Source: Chiua virens
Taxonomy: Eukaryota > Basidiomycota > Agaricomycetes > Boletales > Boletaceae
NCBI GenBank assembly: GCA_019787685.1
Contig: JAHNUO010000010.1
Coordinates: 496,001-560,000, forward strand
Length of the DNA stretch: 64,000 nt
Reading direction: 5' to 3'
The notes under the pieces were generated by a model. The model ran no database searches and was not told the DNA's origin. It saw only the letters and a list, made by a program, of their open reading frames with translations. The stretch's first letter is position 1; each line of letters starts with the position of its first letter. This document shows, piece by piece, positions 1 through 12,500 of this stretch. Made by a program: the position numbers and the translations under genes.

Positions 1-1680
1 AGCTTTCTGAAACAGTGTTTCCATCAACTTTTTGCAGCGCTTTAGAGTGTCTGGGTCCATATCAAGTATTTTGCATGTTGCAGTACAGCTGGAATGAGTA
101 TTATTAGTGCTACTGTGCTATGCTTCTTGAACTGTAAAAACACTTACTGTGCACACCATCCACGAACTATGCACGCAAGCAACACCTGCCCTTCATAGTC
201 AGCTATATTTGGGCCAAGCCCATATGTATATTGTCTTCTGGAAGTGTCCATCACCATAGTGAACAAGCTCCAGTTTCTTCATCATGTGTTTCAGGCTTTG
301 CAGGATTGCATTCAGTGTAATAGTGAGTCTAGCGGCATAGAGGACTTACTTTTTGGAATGGCAAGAAATCCAATAACAACAACAGCATCTTGATGCCCCC
401 AACAGACAGTGTTATGGGTGTTGCCAATAGACATTTACAGTGGGTAATACTTGTTATTGCCGGTCACAACAGACATGGTAGTCTTGTCACTTCCAAGAAC
501 CACCAGGACAAAGGTTGACCCATGCGTTGTTGGATCTTCCACTATTTTATCCTAGATAACAGTAATAGGGCACTGAGTGGTATGAAGCCCTAGTAGTATA
601 GCGAGTAGCGTACCGCATGAAGCCACACCCAATCTCCAGACATGAAATCTTGATATTGTTGCTTGTTATTGTCGATGGAGTATTCTCGATAGGGAGCATA
701 GTCAAAAGACCCTTTGAAATCAGGGTTTCCAAGCATGTCATGAATGCAAGTGAGGGGATCATGAAACCAAACATTGAAAGTTTGGTCCATCCATTGCAGC
801 CACTGGTTTAGTGAGGGCACAGGCAGATTGCCTGAATACTTGATCAGAAGCTTTGACCACTTCGTGCCAGCTAATGGAGTGTTGTTGATAACATCATATA
901 GATGTTTTGCACCTGTGAATGGTGGCATCTTGCAGTGTGGATTATCCAGATCTGACTCAAGTAGACTTGCTGCCCATATATCCATAAGGGCATCAATTTA
1001 TCCTGCGCTCATTTCGGTATGTCGATATAGGAGGTTCAAGGCTGTCTCAAATTGCATACGGTTGATATAAGGAGTCCAGTTGTTGTCAGATGCCGTGTGA
1101 AGTGGAGCAGGTTGCACATCAGGTGGAAGGGAATTCCCTTGTGCATCGCATGGCCGTCCTAGTAAAGACATCCAGATTGTCAGTACTCATCACCTGAATG
1201 AGAAACAGTAAGGATTTACCATTTAAATATGGGTGGGACTCTCAATGCAAAGTTCTACTGATCCTTGATTCTTCATGTGCATCCTCTTGTGGACACGAGT
1301 CAGGATTATCCTGGTCCTCATCTCTGGAGTCAAGAGAGCCAGGAGGCGGGGAGGGTGGTGGATTCCTGGGTGGTCGACTAATAGTTGGATGCGCTGCCAG
1401 GCAATGCTTGGTTCAACCGCCAGGCATTTTAAACCACTGATTGCACCCTGGGTGCTCACATGGCAGTTGCAAGACAATATTGGCAGTCCATGGACCTGAC
1501 CTCTTGTGCAGCATTGTGGTAGTACTGAGTGGGTGAGAAATTTTTACAGGCTGGACTATTCTATTCTGAAAATTGAGTGAGATGAGCCAGACTTGGTGAG
1601 TTATTTGTTTGCACTCACGGTAAGTCAACTTACAAAGAGCTGACTCCAATTTTCTTACTTCACCACTTGACTCCATATCC
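1..1680 (-). pseudogene. Plavaka/KDZ transposase remnant (element A), C-terminus off the window
   Basis: Reading leftwards, a degenerate zinc finger near 1440-1470 (CEHPGCNQWFK) is followed by the helical N-terminal region, about 985-590 (DYAPYREY, FMSGDWVW). The first catalytic block follows between about 540 and 380 (VLGSDKTTMSVVTG, YYPLYMSIGN). A later block near 250-190 reads YGLGPNIADYEGQVLLACI, then the ORF runs off the window. The same blocks occur in the same order in elements B and C. KDZ transposases cut and reinsert the element in the nucleus. Many stop codons and frame changes show that this copy is decayed; it is most similar to the element B copy. Confidence 0.8.
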
Positions 1681-3516
1681 CAACCTTCTTAGCTCTACTC
1701 GATTCGGCAAGCCAGGACATTTCTCTAAATGACTCCTTGACGTACCCATGCAAAGAATGCATCCGTCCACCCTGGGGCAATTGTCCTTGTGTCACAGGGC
1801 AAGTGATGCACCAGGGCTGAAAAACAGGCTGACAACATCCAGGCAGCGGCTGAGAAAGCAGCAGCTGAGCAAGCAGAACAAGAGTGCATCATCACTATTG
1901 CTAAGATGGTTATGGAGCTGCGAGCAAAGGAGCAGAATGGCATTGTCACACCTGTGAGTTTTTCTAACCTTTACTTCGCCGTTGTCGTAGTATTCAAGTA
2001 GGTTGTATTGTAGAAGCCTGAGGTTGCAGGCATGGTGCTGGGACAGGATTCTGAGGCTCCCAGCACCATGAAGAGCACAAGCTCCATTCCTAACAGTACG
2101 CTAGGCAATCCTAGTAGTGTGGTTGAGCAAGGTCAGTTTGAATGCCATTTTTGTGAGGAATGTACGAGAGCTTACCATATCAACAGGCAATGTCCATCAA
2201 AGTCCATCGGATTCACAGGCAGTGGTGGCCACTAGTGCGAGACCAAAGACTCAGAGGGCACCAAAGGAATCACTCAAGGCGATGATCAACAAAGCCACCA
2301 AGACGATCAATACCACGACTGTCTCATACACCAGATTAGACAAGGAGCCAAACTTGTCACAATATCTCAAGTAGGTACCCATGCACCTGAGCATCAACGA
2401 TCAGATCATCTTACTTCTCACTGAGTCTACATTGTGGTTTGTCAATTTGTTGATTACTGACTACTATAAATCTGACAGAAAGAAATCACTTTCTGGAACT
2501 GTCAAAGGGTGGGCTACACTTGTCCATGAGAAGACGCAGTCAATGGCCCATTTGGCAAATGGCAGCTAGGCGTCAACATTCCCCTCTGATAGCCAAGCTA
2601 CAAAAGTTGATACCTGGGCAGCTACTGCTAGTACTCAGTGCTCAGAGACAGGCCTCAGTATCTCAAAGAAATTTGGTGGCTTTGACCTTGACGCAGAAGA
2701 TGACAATGATGTGGAGATTGAAGGGCCGTCCATTTCTAGGAATGGAACAGAAAAGTTGACCAAGAACATCACAATGGTGCACACTCAATACACATTCTCT
2801 GAGTCAGATAGTATGAAGATATTGATTAATTGACTGTTTTAGGTTATTCCCTCCTCTGTTGACAGTGACTCTGAGATCGAGGCGAGTCAGATCCACCCTC
2901 GCTATTCACCTCAGCCTTGTGTTTTCTCAGCCAGTAGGAGATTGTTACAGACAGTAAGCCTGACAATGGTGAAATGGCCATGCAAATTGAGACTGACAAG
3001 GTGGATGCCAGTGGGATACGAACTATAACATCGATGAGCCCAGGCCCATTTCAAGTCTCAATGTATGTGAACTCACTGGCAGTCAACATCATACGATTCA
3101 TACCAGACCTCTGTCAGTGTCACACATGCAGCAGACCCTCAGCTGGCACTGAAGAAGGCCAAGGCAGCACTCATCAAGACTCTGACTGCGGTTGAAACAG
3201 GTGATTGCATGACTCCTGAGGGTATCACTGTCAGTGAAACCAAGCCTGACTTGGAGAAGCCTGGTGTGGGTGGCACCTAGACTGAGCCCAAGTCTCGCAG
3301 TGAATACAAAAATATTGACCTCCCTGTTCATGCTGATCATAGGTGGACGAATGTCTTCATGACCACAGTTACTCTTTGGGCAGGCAAACAACCAAATATC
3401 TGGTCAATTCCTGACAAGTCTCTAGTGACAGCACTCCAGGAAATATTCACCATTGTCTACCCCGAGGTACAGTATCGAGTTACAATTAATGGTGCTGTAT
3501 TTGGTGTGGTACATTA

Positions 3517-3560
3517 GGGTCCTTCAGAATTCAAAATGGCCTCATTTTGGGAATTGTTTT
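3517..3560. repeat. Left terminal inverted repeat of the Harbinger element
   Basis: It starts GGGTCCTTCAGAATTCAAAA and continues with TTTTGGGA and TTTTGGCC blocks that align with the inverse of 7344-7387, with several mismatches. A TA dinucleotide precedes it. Confidence 0.8.
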
Positions 3561-3756
3561 GGCCTCGTTTTGAGATTCGTTTTGAGCAGCCAAACTGCCC
3601 AAAAACCATGTTGAATTCTGACATACCCACTTTTCAGGCAGTTTTCGCTGCCATTCTGATTACATATATAGTGGAGTTTAAAATTTACTGTGCACTGCGG
3701 TCAGATCTGATCACTGATCACTGATCAACTAGCCTCTTCCTACAATCCTGCCTCTC

Positions 3757-5693
3757 ATGCCCACAAAATCTCAGCATCAGCAGCTGGCACAAGCCCTTAT
3801 TGATGGGTATTTGGCTGTGCTGATTGCTGAATCACAGGGACTTGCAGAGTCACTCTCTAGGTCTGATTCTGACTCAGAGTCATCTTTTGATGGGAATTCA
3901 GATGGTTCAACATCATCATCCTCTGATTCGGGTCAGGATCTGCCTACCACCAGTGATTCAATGTTGCACCTGCTTTGCATTCTTTATGCCCACAGGTATC
4001 TTGCTGATCACCAGCCGATTGCCAAGAGTGGTGAGAATTTACAACTTCTTCTGACAGTATGGAAGCATGAGCGACCAGATATATTTTGGGCACATGTTCG
4101 GGTGACTCCACAGTGCTTTGATTTACTCTTGGCTGCATTGAAAGGTGCTTCCATATTTCAGAATAAGTCTAATCACTCCCAGATGTCATTGGATCAGCAA
4201 TTAGCCATTGCACTCTACTGTTTTGGGCACTATGGTAATGCAATTAGCACAACCATGGTTGCACTATGGGCTGGCATTGGGTATGGAACTGTGAGGGATG
4301 TGACTAATCATGTTATGACTGTGATCTGTCGTCCTGAGTTCTGAAGAGCAGCACTCTATTGGCCCACTGGTGTAGAAAAAGAGAAAGCCAAGCAGTGGGT
4401 TGAGGATAGCTCATGTCCAGCTTGGCGAAATGGATGGGTAATGGTGGATGGAACCCTCATTCCTCTCTACTCCTGAAACAACCTAGAACAAAGCTAGACT
4501 GTTAAAGTGTAGTGGATAAAGTGAGAGGGGGTTCAGTCCAGCAGAGAGGTGAAAACTCCAAGAGAACTTTGTTAGAGCTCTCTGGCTGTAATTCATGGGG
4601 TTTATATACTACATGGATATCGGAGTTCTAATCTGAGTATGAACTATGTAGATAAGCATAATGCATCCTATTGGATGATAAGGTGTGAATAGATATGAGC
4701 CATAGATAAGAGCATAGCCTTGCACTGCCGATGATGAGTCAGTGATAAGGGAAATGAAATGATAAGGGGCATGTGTTGATGGATGCTGTGTTATTGTGGC
4801 AGCCAATCGGGTATGATCCTTTGGACAGCCTTGACATGAGGTGTTTATCTTTAGAATCGATTATACGTTGGAGATGAGAAGTGAGGAAAAGTTGGTATCA
4901 TAACAACTCCTGTCCAGGTTATTTTGGCAATGCCTGGTATGATTGTAAATCCAATTACTCTTTGAATGTTCAGGTATGTTTAACATTCTTTTTAAAATAA
5001 ATAAATTTTTTAGTAGATTGTATCCACTCCTGATCTCCGCATTGTTGACTATTCTGTGGGTCTTCCTGGAAGTCAACATGACTCCACAGCTTTTGCAGAG
5101 ACACGTATTTTCCAGGAGCATGAAGTCTTATTGACTCCAGATGAGTGGATTTTTGCTGATGTGGCATATCCACTTCATGATTGGTGTCAAACACCATACA
5201 AAAAGTAAGTTAAATTTTGTTTATTTGTGTTCACCAAGCATTAATAGATATAAGGCCTGAAAAAGACACTCTTGAAAATACAACACACAATTATCATGTT
5301 TCCAAAATCCAAATCCGATCTGAGCATGCCATTGGCTATCTCAAGGGGACTTGGCAATCCTTATGTGGACTCTGTGTACGTCTTGATAATGAAGATCATA
5401 TTCAATATGCCACACTCTGGATCATCTCCTGCATTCACTTGCAATCCTTTATACTTGGACACCAAATGGGAATCAACACTTCCACAGATCAATTCTTTCA
5501 AAGAGGGCTAGAGATCATGGCAGAAGAAAGGGAGCATTTTGCAGAGCTAATGGCTATTAGGGAGCAGTCTGCTGAGGAGGAAGAGAGGGAAAGAGAAGAG
5601 GGAAGAAATGTGACATTGCTTAAAGGAAGGATTAGAAGGGAGGAGTTGAAGTTGGCATTGTTCAGGTTTCTATATGAACAAGGGAATGAATAG
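3757..5693 (+). pseudogene. Harbinger-type DDE transposase (DDE_Tnp_4 family), broken by a stop and a solo LTR
   Basis: The protein starts MPTKSQHQQL, with an acidic Ser-rich segment and then a helix-turn-helix-like part ending near 4340. A TGA at 4342-4344 interrupts an otherwise continuous frame (CRPEF*RAALYWP). The first catalytic Asp lies in VDGTLIPLY (about 4443-4470). The solo LTR follows directly, after which the frame continues as CPGYFGNAWYD. An intron at about 4970-5020 is followed by VDYSVGLPGSQHDST and WIFADVAYP (second Asp region) and by RSEHAIGYLKG (the Glu region) near 5310-5345. The C-terminus is a charged coiled coil. The catalytic residues are all visible, so inactivation looks to be by the nonsense codon and the LTR. 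Confidence 0.85.
4474..4905. mobile_element. Solo LTR of a retrotransposon
   Basis: A 432-bp segment starts TGAAACAACC and ends ATCATAACA, giving the TG...CA termini of LTRs. It is flanked by the direct repeat ACTCC at 4469-4473 and 4906-4910, a 5-bp target duplication typical of LTR integrases. Removing the LTR and one ACTCC restores the transposase frame across the site. A TATA-like sequence (TTTATATACT, 4601-4610) could be the LTR promoter. No internal retrotransposon genes remain, so it is a solo LTR. Superfamily not determined. Confidence 0.85.
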
Positions 5694-5775
5694 TCAGAGA
5701 TAAGAAAGGGGTATACTATCAAAGCCTGAATTAAGGCTAGGTAAAAGAAACAATTGTTTAGATTTTAAAAAATAG

Positions 5776-7128
5776 TTATCCAAGTCTAGGATCAATGGGA
5801 ATGTTTTTGAAAGGAAGGCCTGCCTGAATTTTAGCTAGCTCAATTTGCTTCTCCATCATCAGCAACTGATGGGCCTGATCTGCTGTAGCTTGCTTATCTT
5901 GTGCTTCCAAGCGCATCTTCTCTATAGCAATGGTGGTTTCATAAGATGACTTACGTTTTATCTCTTCCTGGGTAGTTTTCTCCTTGGTAGTAACTGCATG
6001 CATGGCAATATGTGCCTCATGCTCAGCTTCAGCTGTTTCCCAAACAGACTCCTGGTTGGTCTTTTGCTTCTTGCTAGGTTGTAAAGAAGCAGAGAAGGAA
6101 CGCTTGCCAGTGACACTGGGAGGGACAACCATCTTGAGTGCAGGTAAGGACAATATGTCCTTCTTATCACCATCATCATCACATAGGTTTCCATGTAGGG
6201 ACAAAGGTCCTACACTTTGGACAATGTCATCCAATGGAGGAGTGGGGGACCAGCAAACAAATGTTTCCTATTGAGAACTAGTCAATCAAGAGCCAGAAGA
6301 TTTTTCATCACTCACTTCATCAGAACTCTGCTCATCCACACCAAGAACAGACAAGTTCAGGGCTGATTGGCTATTGGAAATAGCCTTTCAGCTTGATACT
6401 GGACTTCCACCAATCAATTCACTTATCCGAAGATACCAAGGAAACTTTTCCCCAATCAGTTCTAAAAATTAATCAGTAAATGACATAACAAGTATATATA
6501 AGCAAAGAGTACCCCATGCATTTGCAGCATGGGTGCCCCCTTGAAGTTCCTTGGCTTGACCCGTGGTCACTAGGCCATGGCCAGTCTCACCAAGTTCTCC
6601 ACGGTGCTCAGAGAAGGATGTCTTGAGGCTGACCAAGGATTCATGACCATTAGCAGTCATGGAGTTCAAAGAAATTTATGTACCTATTAATGTGGTTTTT
6701 GATGACATTTCAAAGTGCGGGCAAATCACTCTTTGTGTACTTGTTCTTGAAGGCTTTATCAGCAAGGAAGAAGGCCTCAGCTATGTCGGAACAGTGCTGG
6801 ATAAGGCTTTTCCCCCAGCCAGTCGAAGGTGGACCAGAACCAGCACCCTTGTCAAAGCCAAGAGCAACTTTCCACGTCACTGACTCCTCGATAAGAGTCA
6901 GCAAGGTATCTGTGAGATGATAGTTCTCAGGCTTCGACCAGCTATACAAAAATAAGTAGAAAGACACCTTGATGACTATATAACTTACTGTACTGCAATC
7001 TGAGCCTTCCTTGCGTCACCCGGATTCTCCTTGTCCTTAGCTGCCGAGTGAGGAGGCTGACTCAGGGCTTGTTTCTTGCCATTGGGTTTCGGAGTGGAGG
7101 TCTGGGTGCCAGAGAGCTTCTTGGCCAT
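5776..7128 (-). CDS. Harbinger accessory protein, Myb/SANT (trihelix)-like DNA-binding
   Basis: The ATG at 7128 starts MAKKLSGTQTSTPKPNGKK, a basic tail. After an intron near 6990, the Myb/trihelix-like domain reads WSKPENYHLTDTLLTLIEE and WGKSLIQHC. A following exon gives SEHRGELGETGHGLV, and then FPWYLRISELIGGSPV near 6440-6385. The last exon (6234-5776) is a charged helical C-terminus (KTTQEEIKRKSSYETTIAIE) ending IPIDPRLG. In Harbinger elements the Myb-like protein recognises the element ends and helps import the transposase into the nucleus. It runs convergently to the transposase, with ends 82 bp apart. A few frame breaks between 6360 and 6700 suggest it is also decaying. Confidence 0.7.
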
Positions 7129-7343
7129 GTTAACGGGTATAAAGTGAAGCCTTTGAGGGGCTGAAATAGTGTGTTTTGTCGAGATGAAGCTAGTCCTTCA
7201 GTAATGAGACTTGGAGTATACACTGACGGGTGATATCTGAGTTGGAACTCAGAGCGTTGTGCCAGATTGCCGAAAACGATCCACAAAACTCCCTCAAATC
7301 GACTCGGGTGGTTTTGGTCCAAATTGAATTCCAAAACAAGACC

Positions 7344-7387
7344 AAAATGGTCCCAAAACTGGGGCTGTTTTCAATTCTGAACTACCC
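7344..7387. repeat. Right terminal inverted repeat of the Harbinger element
   Basis: Read on the minus strand it starts GGGTAGTTCAGAATTGAAAA, then TTTTGGGACC and TTTTGGTC blocks, matching the left end at most positions. TA follows it at 7388-7389. Confidence 0.8.
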
Positions 7388-8642
7388 TATTATAGCCTTG
7401 CTTTCTTTTCTCATCCCCCCATTATCTTTGATGCTAAAATGTTGATAGGCATGGCAGCGCTTGCTTGAATGGTGCAGTGGATTTGGATCCACCACCCTCG
7501 TTATGATCGTTCATTTCTTCTGGGAGGTCATCAAAAATATTTCAGAGATGGTCAATTCCAATGCCACCATCAAAGAAATCGCCGAGTGCTTGATTGCTCC
7601 ACCCCATTTTCGCTTTATGCACGAAGATTACGACCATCCTGATTCTGCTTGCAACTTCCATTCCCAGTTCATTCTGAAACTCATTGCGAGTGCACATTTG
7701 AGCAAGACCACTAGTGCTATTGACATCCCATCCTTGAGCACTGCAAAGCTTTAGAAAGGCTATGGCATGGAGTGTGTTATTGCCCTTGCAGCTGCCATGG
7801 TACAATTTCATTGCATCCCTCAATTTTATGCACTGACTGTCTTGTTATCAAAGCTTGAGCATGCAATTAACCTTGTCTGTGAAGGTTTCATTGATGTGCA
7901 GAATGCTGTGGATGAAATGGCCAGGAAGAAGGGAAAGATGACCCTGCTGAAGTCGGTGAACAAAGCAACCAGAAACATGAGCAAAGGGAAATTCATGTTT
8001 TCTATGAGTAACTGGGGCAGTGAAACACGATCATATGCTGTCGCTGTCACAAAAAAGGGTCAAGACAATACTGCCAATATCATTGCCTCTGTGCATGCGC
8101 ATCTTGGCCATGGCCCCCTTGATTCTGCCAGTGGCTCCTCCAGATCCGGTGCTGACACGGTTGACCTGTGCTCATGCCTTTGGTATTTCTTTCGACAATT
8201 TTTGGTTTGTATGGAACTAATTGAGATTTTTTATTCAATTTGACAACTCTAGATCTAATGATTCATCCCCACAAGTCCAAGAACTTCACCACCACTGCAA
8301 TCACTTTCACTCCGCCCCCGCTAGATTTATCATTTATCATGCTGAGCTCTTGTTGACATCCCCCTTTTACCCCTTTTACACAATTTCGACCCCTTTAATT
8401 ACTTTTTTGTGTCTATTCTAGTTTTCCAATGGACAGTATGGCTTGAAATGAGCTGCTTTTCCTACTTTTAACAATTGTGACAGCTTGTGCTAAGTGTGAT
8501 CAAAGTGATTTACAAGTGACATTCAAGAAAATGAGTGGCCTCAAGCGACTTGTGCAGAAAGTTTGCTCAGGTCGGAAAAAGTTGGAAAAGTTCTGATAAG
8601 TTCTGAACAAGAACAGATAAGGCTGTGATGATTTTACTGGTG

Positions 8643-9009
8643 AATGCCAATGGTGCAATTGTCAACTGATTTGTTTTCTCAGGCTAGTCGTTTGTTGCAC
8701 TCGTTGTCAAGGCCGCCATGATCCTGTCAGTCGTCTTTGTCATACCCAAGGGATCATATTGTGTTAATTGACGGCACCTGCACACCTATGCTGGTCCGTG
8801 GCCGGGAAATCGAAGCAGTCAACTATTCCTGCGAAAGCGTGGCTGTTGACAGGAAATTGCTTGGCCGATACAGGGATCATACCCACACAGGGATAGACTT
8901 GCACAGGGAGAGATTCTGAAACCCACTACCATGATAGACAAGATGAAGATTGACAACAACATGAGCTATGACGATCCCTTGAACGCATCCTCGTGAATGT
9001 TAGGTCCTA
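8643..9009. other. Spacer between elements A and B
   Basis: This 367-bp stretch lies between the proposed right end of element A and the left end of element B. It has a 60-codon open frame (8737-8919) with no recognisable motif. I see no RNA gene or repeat in it. Confidence 0.4.
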
Positions 9010-9570
9010 CATCAGTAAATTCTCATGTTACTTTTCAAGCTTTTTCGTGGCTTTTCAGGCTTTAAAAAGTACAAAAGCCAAAAAGCACTAAAGACACATT
9101 AAGAGCGCACAGAAAGTAGCTAAGCAGGAAAGTACCATACCAACCAAAAAGCATGACAGTATTTACATTACATGGTGTAACTAAGAAACGGGTAGCTAAT
9201 ATGGAGATTTATTAGTGTCCTGCAGGCACAAATTGCTGAGAGAAGATGGATAACGAGCTTGCACAGCCTGCACCTCATTGGAGGAGCGCCCAACAAGACT
9301 CTCATTAATGATATCATCCAAAGCTGCAAAAAAGCGAGCACATGCAAAATAAAGTGGCGTTCATTGTCATTCAGATGACTCGCAGTGTTCCCGGTTGGAC
9401 TCCTGGACCAGGGGTTGGGGTAGGTGAGAGTGAGACAAGGCGAGAGAATATGCTGATGGGGGAATATGAGGTGCCATGGGTGGACTGGGTGGCAGGGCTA
9501 GTGAGGTCGAATTGGAAGGCCTTGTCCTCATCGATTTCAGAAGTTCATAGCTATAATAGTAGGTTGGGGC

Positions 9571-12500
9571 TCAAAAAGCTGTTGCAAAAGAGTGGTGGTC
9601 AGCAAATTTGTTGACATAGAAGAGGCAGAAATGGTCGTATGATTGATTTGGGGGAATACCTTGAGCTGGGAGTGGTGGCACAGATGCATATACAGGAATC
9701 AGGTGGGCAGCCCGGAAGATGGCATTGGTATGTATTACAGCCATCTTGGGTTGTCTCGCGGCAGTGACACCGGGCTTGACAACCCACATGGCTGTGTCTT
9801 CATTCAGTGCATCTCCAATATGATCAAACCAGCAAATAACTGCACAAGGGTAAAGCATGCCTTGAAATGAAAATGAAAAAAAGCACAGGACACAAGCGAC
9901 ATCCATTCCCCTAAAGCCCATGAAGTCTGGATTGGTGACTACAAATACACAGTCACGTCAGGGACCTTTGTTCCTCCAATTCAGGCAGGATCAGATATAT
10001 TCTCGACACATGCCTCCAGTTCCACACAAGTCACTTGGAGCATGGAACGTAGATGATGCGGAGTTTAAAATAGAAATCTTGCCAACATAAAAAGGGCATA
10101 TGTTGCAGGGCGTGTCATCGTCAGAGTGGAGTTTAGTATGGAGAAAAGCACGGACAAGTTGGGGGAGATGAGGAATTCCGAGTTCAGTTGCAAGATCAGG
10201 TACAGTTTTGGCCTGATTGCGCTCTAGGTGCATGAATAACCATGGTCAATTTACTGTGATCAAAGTACCGAAAAATTACTTACACTGAGTCTTGGTGAGA
10301 CGCACAAAAGCTTCCGCACAATGGCCATCTACTGGCACAGAGTCCCCAGGATCATCTTGTTGACTTGCATCTTCCTCGTGCCCCTGTTGCCGATCACATA
10401 CTTGTCAATCATCTGATTGTATTGTGACAATCCTGTCAGTATCTGTAACATCTAGCTCATATGAAATAATTTACTTACCCAACACTTGATGGATATCTGA
10501 ACCACCCAGACCAATGGTAGTCCCTGCCCTGAAGACAAGCATTCCTCACAACTTGAATTTGATATATGCTGCTCATAGTTTGTCTAACCTTTGATTGATA
10601 ATTAGCATCTGGCCCAACGATTTGTTGTGGTTTGAACATCAGTATGGCATTTTGACGGCTTTGATATGTTTTGACTCAGTAATGGATGAACACAAACCGT
10701 TTGGTGCCCCAAACTGCTTTATTAGCTCAATATAATGTGTGAGGGAGTGCTGGCGAGGGAGCAAGACAGTCTGTGTGGCACCAACGTTGACAAAGACAGC
10801 TCAATAGTGATGGAATCAAGTGAGGGTGTCCTCAAGCTTTGCAAGCTCTGAGGTTGTAATAACGTCCTTGCATACTGAATAACAGAACTCCAGAAATGCA
10901 CAGAAGGTCCATACCATATCCTGTGGGACATGACCTTCAATAGCTGCAAGGTAAACCTGAGGACAAGTCAACACCAGCCAGTACAGTACAATGTAGCTAC
11001 AACTAGAAATCAACTAACCTTCATGAGGGCCTTCAAATCGTTGCCTGTCCACTGTTTGAAATGCTGACCTTGAGGGAAACAGTGGAGACTAGCAAATGAT
11101 GCTACTGATGCTATGCTATATATGCCGGTCTTATTAAAGCAATGTATTTCAATTCAGAGGGCACATACCAGTGATCAATGTCATCTAGTATTGCATCTGC
11201 GCACTTTCGGCCATATGTGCCAACTAAATAATTCTCAACCCATTCCACTAGGTGATCCTTGAAAACGCCTTTGATTAATTGATGCAGGATGTCTGGAGAG
11301 AGGAGCCAACATATATCAGCTCGGGGAAAGTCATTTGTGAATGGCTGCGGGTAGTCCATACATGTCAGAATGTACATAGCAAATGGATTCGTTCAATCAT
11401 AGTATACTTACAATGAGATCATGGATGATGCCAAATTCATGCCATAGGTCGTTGACATCCAGTTCATCGACAAGTATTTCTGTATGATGCCAGTCACGCA
11501 ACAGTCCACCTTTATCAAGGTTCATTCTATGGCTGAGGCATCTTATGACATTAAAATTAATTGGAATCAATACTCTGCCCGAGGGAACAAGAAAGAACGT
11601 ACCTGACACACCAGTTTCGTACAATACAAGCCAACAACACTTGCTCTTCATAATCAGCAATGTATGGACCAAGTCCGTATACTACTCAGCAATGGTGTCA
11701 ATCACCACAATGTACCACCTCCCATTTGGTCATGTATGGTTTCAAGACCTGAAGTATGCGCACTAGTGATGTATGAAAAAGTCGGTGGCGGAACTTGTGA
11801 AAGCCAGCTGTCTTTGCTTCCTCATGTGTAGCTATGTGAAGTTGATTTGGTCAATTTTATTTCAATCAACAGCCCGGTGTGCTTACCTTTCGGAGTTGCA
11901 AGAAAGCCAATCAGAGCAACACCATTGTGATGTGAGCATCAAGCACTGTTGTGGAGGTTGCCAATGGATAGGTATAATGGGTAGTAGTCGTGTTGCCCTG
12001 TAGCCACAGAGACAGTAGTTTTGTCGCTGCCTAGGATGACAGGTACAAACATTGCACCCTCACATTCAGTGTGGTCACGAGAAATGATATCCTGTGCATT
12101 GCCATTACTGTCATTAACAACGCCACTCAGGCTGAGAGACAATGGATTAAACATACCACTTGGTCCCAAGCCCAGTCAGCCCCCATGAAGTCTTGAAAAT
12201 GTCGCTCATCTGACTTTGAGTCATATTCCCAGTAGGGTTGGAAGTCCAATTTATCCACGAAATCAGGATTGGTGAGGATATTGTGGATAGTCTGGCGGGA
12301 ACATCGGTACCAGATGTCGTATGTTGCATCCATCCACAACGCATGATCTTCGTCATCTGGTGAGGGTGCATGTTTGAGAGAGAAACACTCCCATTTGACA
12401 TCACCTTCTCGAATGGCATCAATAGTTTTGTACAGGTCTTTGTGGTTTCCATACAATGGATTGCCACCAACACTAAGGAGAGATTCGCCCCAGATATCCA

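Larger units (their letters stand above)
3517..7387. mobile_element. PIF/Harbinger-type (ISL2EU-like) DNA transposon nested in element A
   Basis: The element is bounded by imperfect terminal inverted repeats: GGGTCCTTCAGAATTCAAAA at the left, and GGGTAGTTCAGAATTGAAAA as the inverse of the right end. TA dinucleotides at 3515-3516 and 7388-7389 flank it, consistent with a TA target duplication. Inside are a plus-strand DDE transposase (3757-5693) and a convergent minus-strand Myb/SANT-like protein (5776-7128), the usual two-gene content of Harbinger elements. Length is about 3.87 kb including a 437-bp LTR insertion. The host site is an intron of the element A companion gene. Confidence 0.85.
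1735..8243 (+). pseudogene. Companion gene of element A, split by a Harbinger element and with a nonsense codon
   Basis: The family has no function I can name. The N-terminal part (about 1820-1955) encodes an Ala/Glu-rich coiled coil (AAEKAAAEQAEQE). A conserved block at 3370-3510 contains QPNIWSIPDKSL and a VYP motif, like QPNVWNINESKL in copy B. The gene then enters an intron (GTACAT near 3510) in which the Harbinger element sits, and resumes near 7455 (WCSGFGSTT aligned to WCHVIRNAA in copy B). A TAG at 7753-7755 falls inside a conserved segment. The C-terminal NWGSETRSY block at about 8008-8040 corresponds to NWGWQTSLY in copy B. Exon borders are approximate. It may belong to the DUF6532-type basidiomycete proteins, but that is from memory and unverified. 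Confidence 0.6.
1..8642. mobile_element. Element A: KDZ/Plavaka-type DNA transposon, left end outside window, nested insertions
   Basis: This element is inferred from a minus-strand Plavaka-type transposase remnant (1-1680) lying head to head with a plus-strand companion gene (1735-8243). The same divergent arrangement is seen in elements B and C. The right end is placed at 8642 because bases 8631-8642 read as the inverse of CACCAGTAAAAT, one mismatch from the CATCAGTAA terminus of elements B and C. The element contains a complete Harbinger insertion, which in turn contains a solo LTR. Stop codons in both genes make element A a dead copy. The right boundary is an inference and the left end cannot be seen. 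Confidence 0.6.

Noticed and set aside
8737..8919. Possible small gene between elements A and B
   Set aside because: Sixty codons, no motif, no promoter or splice support; more likely chance or transposon-flank sequence.
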